Below are positions 62,311 through 64,000 of a DNA stretch of 64,000 nucleotides, piece after piece. Origin of the DNA: Candidatus Pantoea edessiphila (GTDB taxonomy: Bacteria > Pseudomonadota > Gammaproteobacteria > Enterobacterales > Enterobacteriaceae); NCBI RefSeq assembly GCF_002933315.1, contig NZ_PDKT01000001.1, positions 1-64,000 on the forward strand, given 5' to 3'. The translations under genes and the position numbers were made by a program. The notes beneath the pieces are model-generated. The model saw nothing but the letters and a program-made list of their open reading frames with translations. It was not told where the DNA came from and did no database searches. The stretch's first letter is position 1. Each line of letters starts with the position of its first letter.

Positions 62311-62763
62311 ATGATAACTAAGGTTATTATTAATAAAAAACCTTTTGACATAAAAAAAGAATATTCTTGGTTAAATAACTGTATGGAAAATGGTGCTACA
62401 GTCATATTTGTTGGAAAAGTTCGTAATTATAATTGCGGTGATAAAGTAACAAAATTAACCTTAGAATACTATCCAAATATGACAGAAAAAATATTGCAAA
62501 CAATAATCAGTGAGGCACGACAACGTTGGTTCTTGCAACGTGTTACAATCATTCATCGTTTTGGAACGTTAATTCCTGGTAATGAAATAGTTTTTATTGG
62601 TGTTAATAGCATTCATCGTAGTGAAGCTTTTGAAGCTATAGAATATATCATAGATCATATAAAAACTCGTGCGTTGTTTTGGAAATGTGAAACAACTGTT
62701 TTTGGTAGTCGTTGGATTGATATACGTAATAGTGATTATGAAAAGTTAGTTTACTGGAATTAA
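62311..62763 (+). CDS. moaE: Molybdopterin synthase catalytic subunit
   Basis: Uses MoaD thiocarboxylate to build the dithiolene of molybdopterin. GATVIFVGKVRNYN, HRSEAFEA and the active-site region with lysines in IKTRALFWKCE are present. 150 residues, equal to E. coli. Its ribosome site GGAGG is formed by the codons for the terminal Gly-Gly of MoaD, so the two are coupled. Both look intact, which suggests selection. Confidence 0.94.
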   Translation: MITKVIINKKPFDIKKEYSWLNNCMENGATVIFVGKVRNYNCGDKVTKLTLEYYPNMTEKILQTIISEARQRWFLQRVTIIHRFGTLIPGNEIVFIGVNSIHRSEAFEAIEYIIDHIKTRALFWKCETTVFGSRWIDIRNSDYEKLVYWN

Positions 62764-63098
62764 TGTTCTTTATTTAAACAACTAATTAAATTAATAAATG
62801 AAATTTAAAATATAACAAAATATATTTGTTTTAAAATAAATACTAATTATTCTATATAATCAAAAATTGGTGTTATATTTAACTTTTATTACTATATAAG
62901 TAATTTCTTTTTATATAATAAAAAAGTATAATAAGAGAATATTTATGACTGCCTTGTCCTTGATAAGGAGAAAGATTATAAAAATAATATTTTTAATTAA
63001 TAATAGTACTATTTATTAATAAAACGTTATGAATAATTTATTTTACAAATATATATTTGCAAATAACGTCCTTAGTTTTATTAAAAGAGGTATGAATC
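62764..63098. other. Spacer between moaE and ybhL
   Basis: 335 bases, AT-rich except for a short G+C-richer piece around 62949-62970 that holds two overlapping promoter-like elements. A 24-codon ORF begins at 62944, but it has no ribosome site or known match. No other gene is visible. Confidence 0.5.
62954..62988 (+). promoter_or_regulatory. Candidate tandem promoter of ybhL
   Basis: TTGTCC (62954-62959), 17 bp, TATAAA (62977-62982), and shifted by six bases TTGATA (62960-62965), 17 bp, AATAAT (62983-62988). Both fit sigma-70 spacing. They lie about 110 bases before ybhL. Confidence 0.35.
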
Positions 63099-63809
63099 AT
63101 GAATCGATATTCACAAAGTGATTCAATTTTACGACAATCATCACAAGAATTACAAACTTATATGGCCCAAGTATACGGATGGATGACATGTGGTCTAATA
63201 TTAACATCTGTTGTTGCTTGGTTATCTATTCGAATACCTACCTTAATGGAATTGATTGTTAACAATAAAAACATTCTTTTTACATTAATTATTACACAAT
63301 TAGCTGTATCAATTTTCATTTCTAGTTCAATTGTTAATTTAAGCGCCTCAGCAATAACTGGGATGTTTATGCTTTACTCTATGTTAACTGGACTAGTAAT
63401 GTCATATATTTTTTTAATTTATACAAGTTCATCTATTGTAACTACTTTTTGTATAGCAGCAGCTATGTTTGGTATAATGAGTATTTATGGTTATGTTACA
63501 AAGAGAGATTTAAGCCGACTTAATAATATAGTACTTATGGCTTTAATTGGAATTGTGCTATCTTCATTAATAAATTTTTTATTAAAAAGTTCAATGTTAA
63601 TGTGGTTTTTAACTTATATTAGTATATTATTATTTGTTTTTTTAACAGCATGTGATACACAAAAATTGAAAATTATTGGTAATCAAATTGATATGAGTGA
63701 TAGTGATGCTTTACGTCGTAGTTCAATATTAGGCGCTTTAATTCTCTATTTAGATTTTATTAATCTATTTAATTTATTACTTAAAATTGGCGGTGATCGT
63801 AATAAATAA
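63099..63809 (+). CDS. ybhL: Bax inhibitor-1 family membrane protein YbhL
   Basis: Inner-membrane protein with seven membrane segments, of the BI-1/YccA family (proton- or calcium-leak related; exact role unknown in bacteria). LQTYMAQVYGWMT at the N-terminus and DTQKLKIIGNQ followed by ILGALILYLDFINLFNLLL at the C-terminus are family signatures. 236 residues (E. coli 234). RBS AGAGG. Directly follows moaE in E. coli too. Confidence 0.93.
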   Translation: MNRYSQSDSILRQSSQELQTYMAQVYGWMTCGLILTSVVAWLSIRIPTLMELIVNNKNILFTLIITQLAVSIFISSSIVNLSASAITGMFMLYSMLTGLVMSYIFLIYTSSSIVTTFCIAAAMFGIMSIYGYVTKRDLSRLNNIVLMALIGIVLSSLINFLLKSSMLMWFLTYISILLFVFLTACDTQKLKIIGNQIDMSDSDALRRSSILGALILYLDFINLFNLLLKIGGDRNK

Positions 63810-63817
63810 TTATACAG

Positions 63818-63854
63818 TCTCCCTATCTCCTCTATTTAAATGGAGAAAGGGAGA
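63818..63854 (+). terminator. Hairpin after ybhL
   Basis: TCTCCCTATCTCC (63818-63830) pairs with GGAGAAAGGGAGA (63842-63854), 12 of 13 positions, around an 11-base loop, eight bases past the ybhL stop. The stem is unusually G+C-rich for this genome. No uridine tract follows (TAAAAATAC), so it may protect the 3' end rather than terminate. Confidence 0.6.
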
Positions 63855-64000
63855 TAAAAATACTTTAAAAAGTAAGATAATTTTTTTAAAAAAAAATAAA
63901 TATTTTTATATTATCAGTTTTTAAGTATTAAGATTGTTATTTTTAATATAAACTATTTTATATCATTTAGTAATAACTGATTAATAAAAATATCTAAATT

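Noticed and set aside
62944-63018. 24-codon ORF between moaE and ybhL starting ATGACTGCC
   Set aside because: No ribosome site and no family match. The G+C-richer start is better explained by promoter-like elements for ybhL.

Overview
The window is a stretch of a very AT-rich, strongly reduced gammaproteobacterial genome. The proteins and the local gene order are those of Enterobacterales: murI beside an rRNA operon, argECBGH, metF-metB-rpmE-priA-hslVU, cspE-lip-mrd-nadD-holA-lptE-leuS, gltA/sdhCDAB-sucABCD, and bioA/bioBFCD. Neighbours found in E. coli are missing at many places (metL, metJ, cytR, ftsN, menA, glpFKX, gpsA, dacA, rlpA, rlmH, rsfS, ybeZ, ubiF, nag genes, fur, tol-pal, uvrB, moaABC). 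No insertion sequences, phage genes, CRISPR arrays or transferred islands were seen. This is the pattern of an obligate insect nutritional symbiont of the Blochmannia / Ishikawaella / Tachikawaea kind. The exact lineage cannot be fixed from this window, and gene losses are known only for these loci.

Layout. (1) 1-18,886: the block at about 88-90 min in E. coli. It starts with the promoter and boxA leader of an rRNA operon running off the left edge, then murI, the arginine cluster, metF, metB, rpmE, priA, hslVU, fpr, tpiA, pfkA and fieF. (2) 19,344-21,191: cysE-secB-grxC (81-min block) without gpsA. (3) 21,982-23,265: sdaC alone, flanked by long AT-rich spacers. (4) 23,839-63,809: a 40-kb block collinear with E. 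coli 14-18 min: cspE, ybeD/lipB/lipA (locally rearranged), mrdB-mrdA, nadD-holA-lptE-leuS, lnt, ybeY, miaB, three tRNA genes (Met-Leu-Gln), asnB, glnS, fldA, gltA, sdhCDAB, sucABCD, nadA, gpmA, bioA, bioBFCD, moaDE and ybhL.

How the genes fit together. The window provides late arginine synthesis (argE, C, B, G, H), parts of methionine and cysteine synthesis (metF, metB, cysE), serine import (sdaC), asparagine synthesis, biotin (bioA, B, F, C, D), lipoate (lipB, lipA), NAD steps (nadA, nadD), glycolytic enzymes (pfkA, tpiA, gpmA), and citrate synthase plus the 2-oxoglutarate-to-fumarate half of the TCA cycle. Fpr and FldA form the flavodoxin reductase pair that feeds electrons to the radical-SAM enzymes BioB, LipA and MiaB, all encoded here. 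LipB/LipA lipoylate SucB, also encoded here. MurI, MrdA (PBP2) and MrdB (RodA) indicate a peptidoglycan wall built by the elongation machinery. Lnt and an LptE-like lipoprotein indicate a remaining outer-membrane system.

No clearly new multi-gene system was found. The points that best deserve a second look are: an LptE-like lipoprotein with a basic tail made of three 15-residue repeats; MoaD/MoaE retained without moaABC beside them; a GrxC with a CGYC active site; the rearranged ybeD/lipBA segment; long perfect inverted repeats in gene-free spacers; tRNA genes without encoded CCA; and a retained 5'-leader hairpin in front of hslVU.
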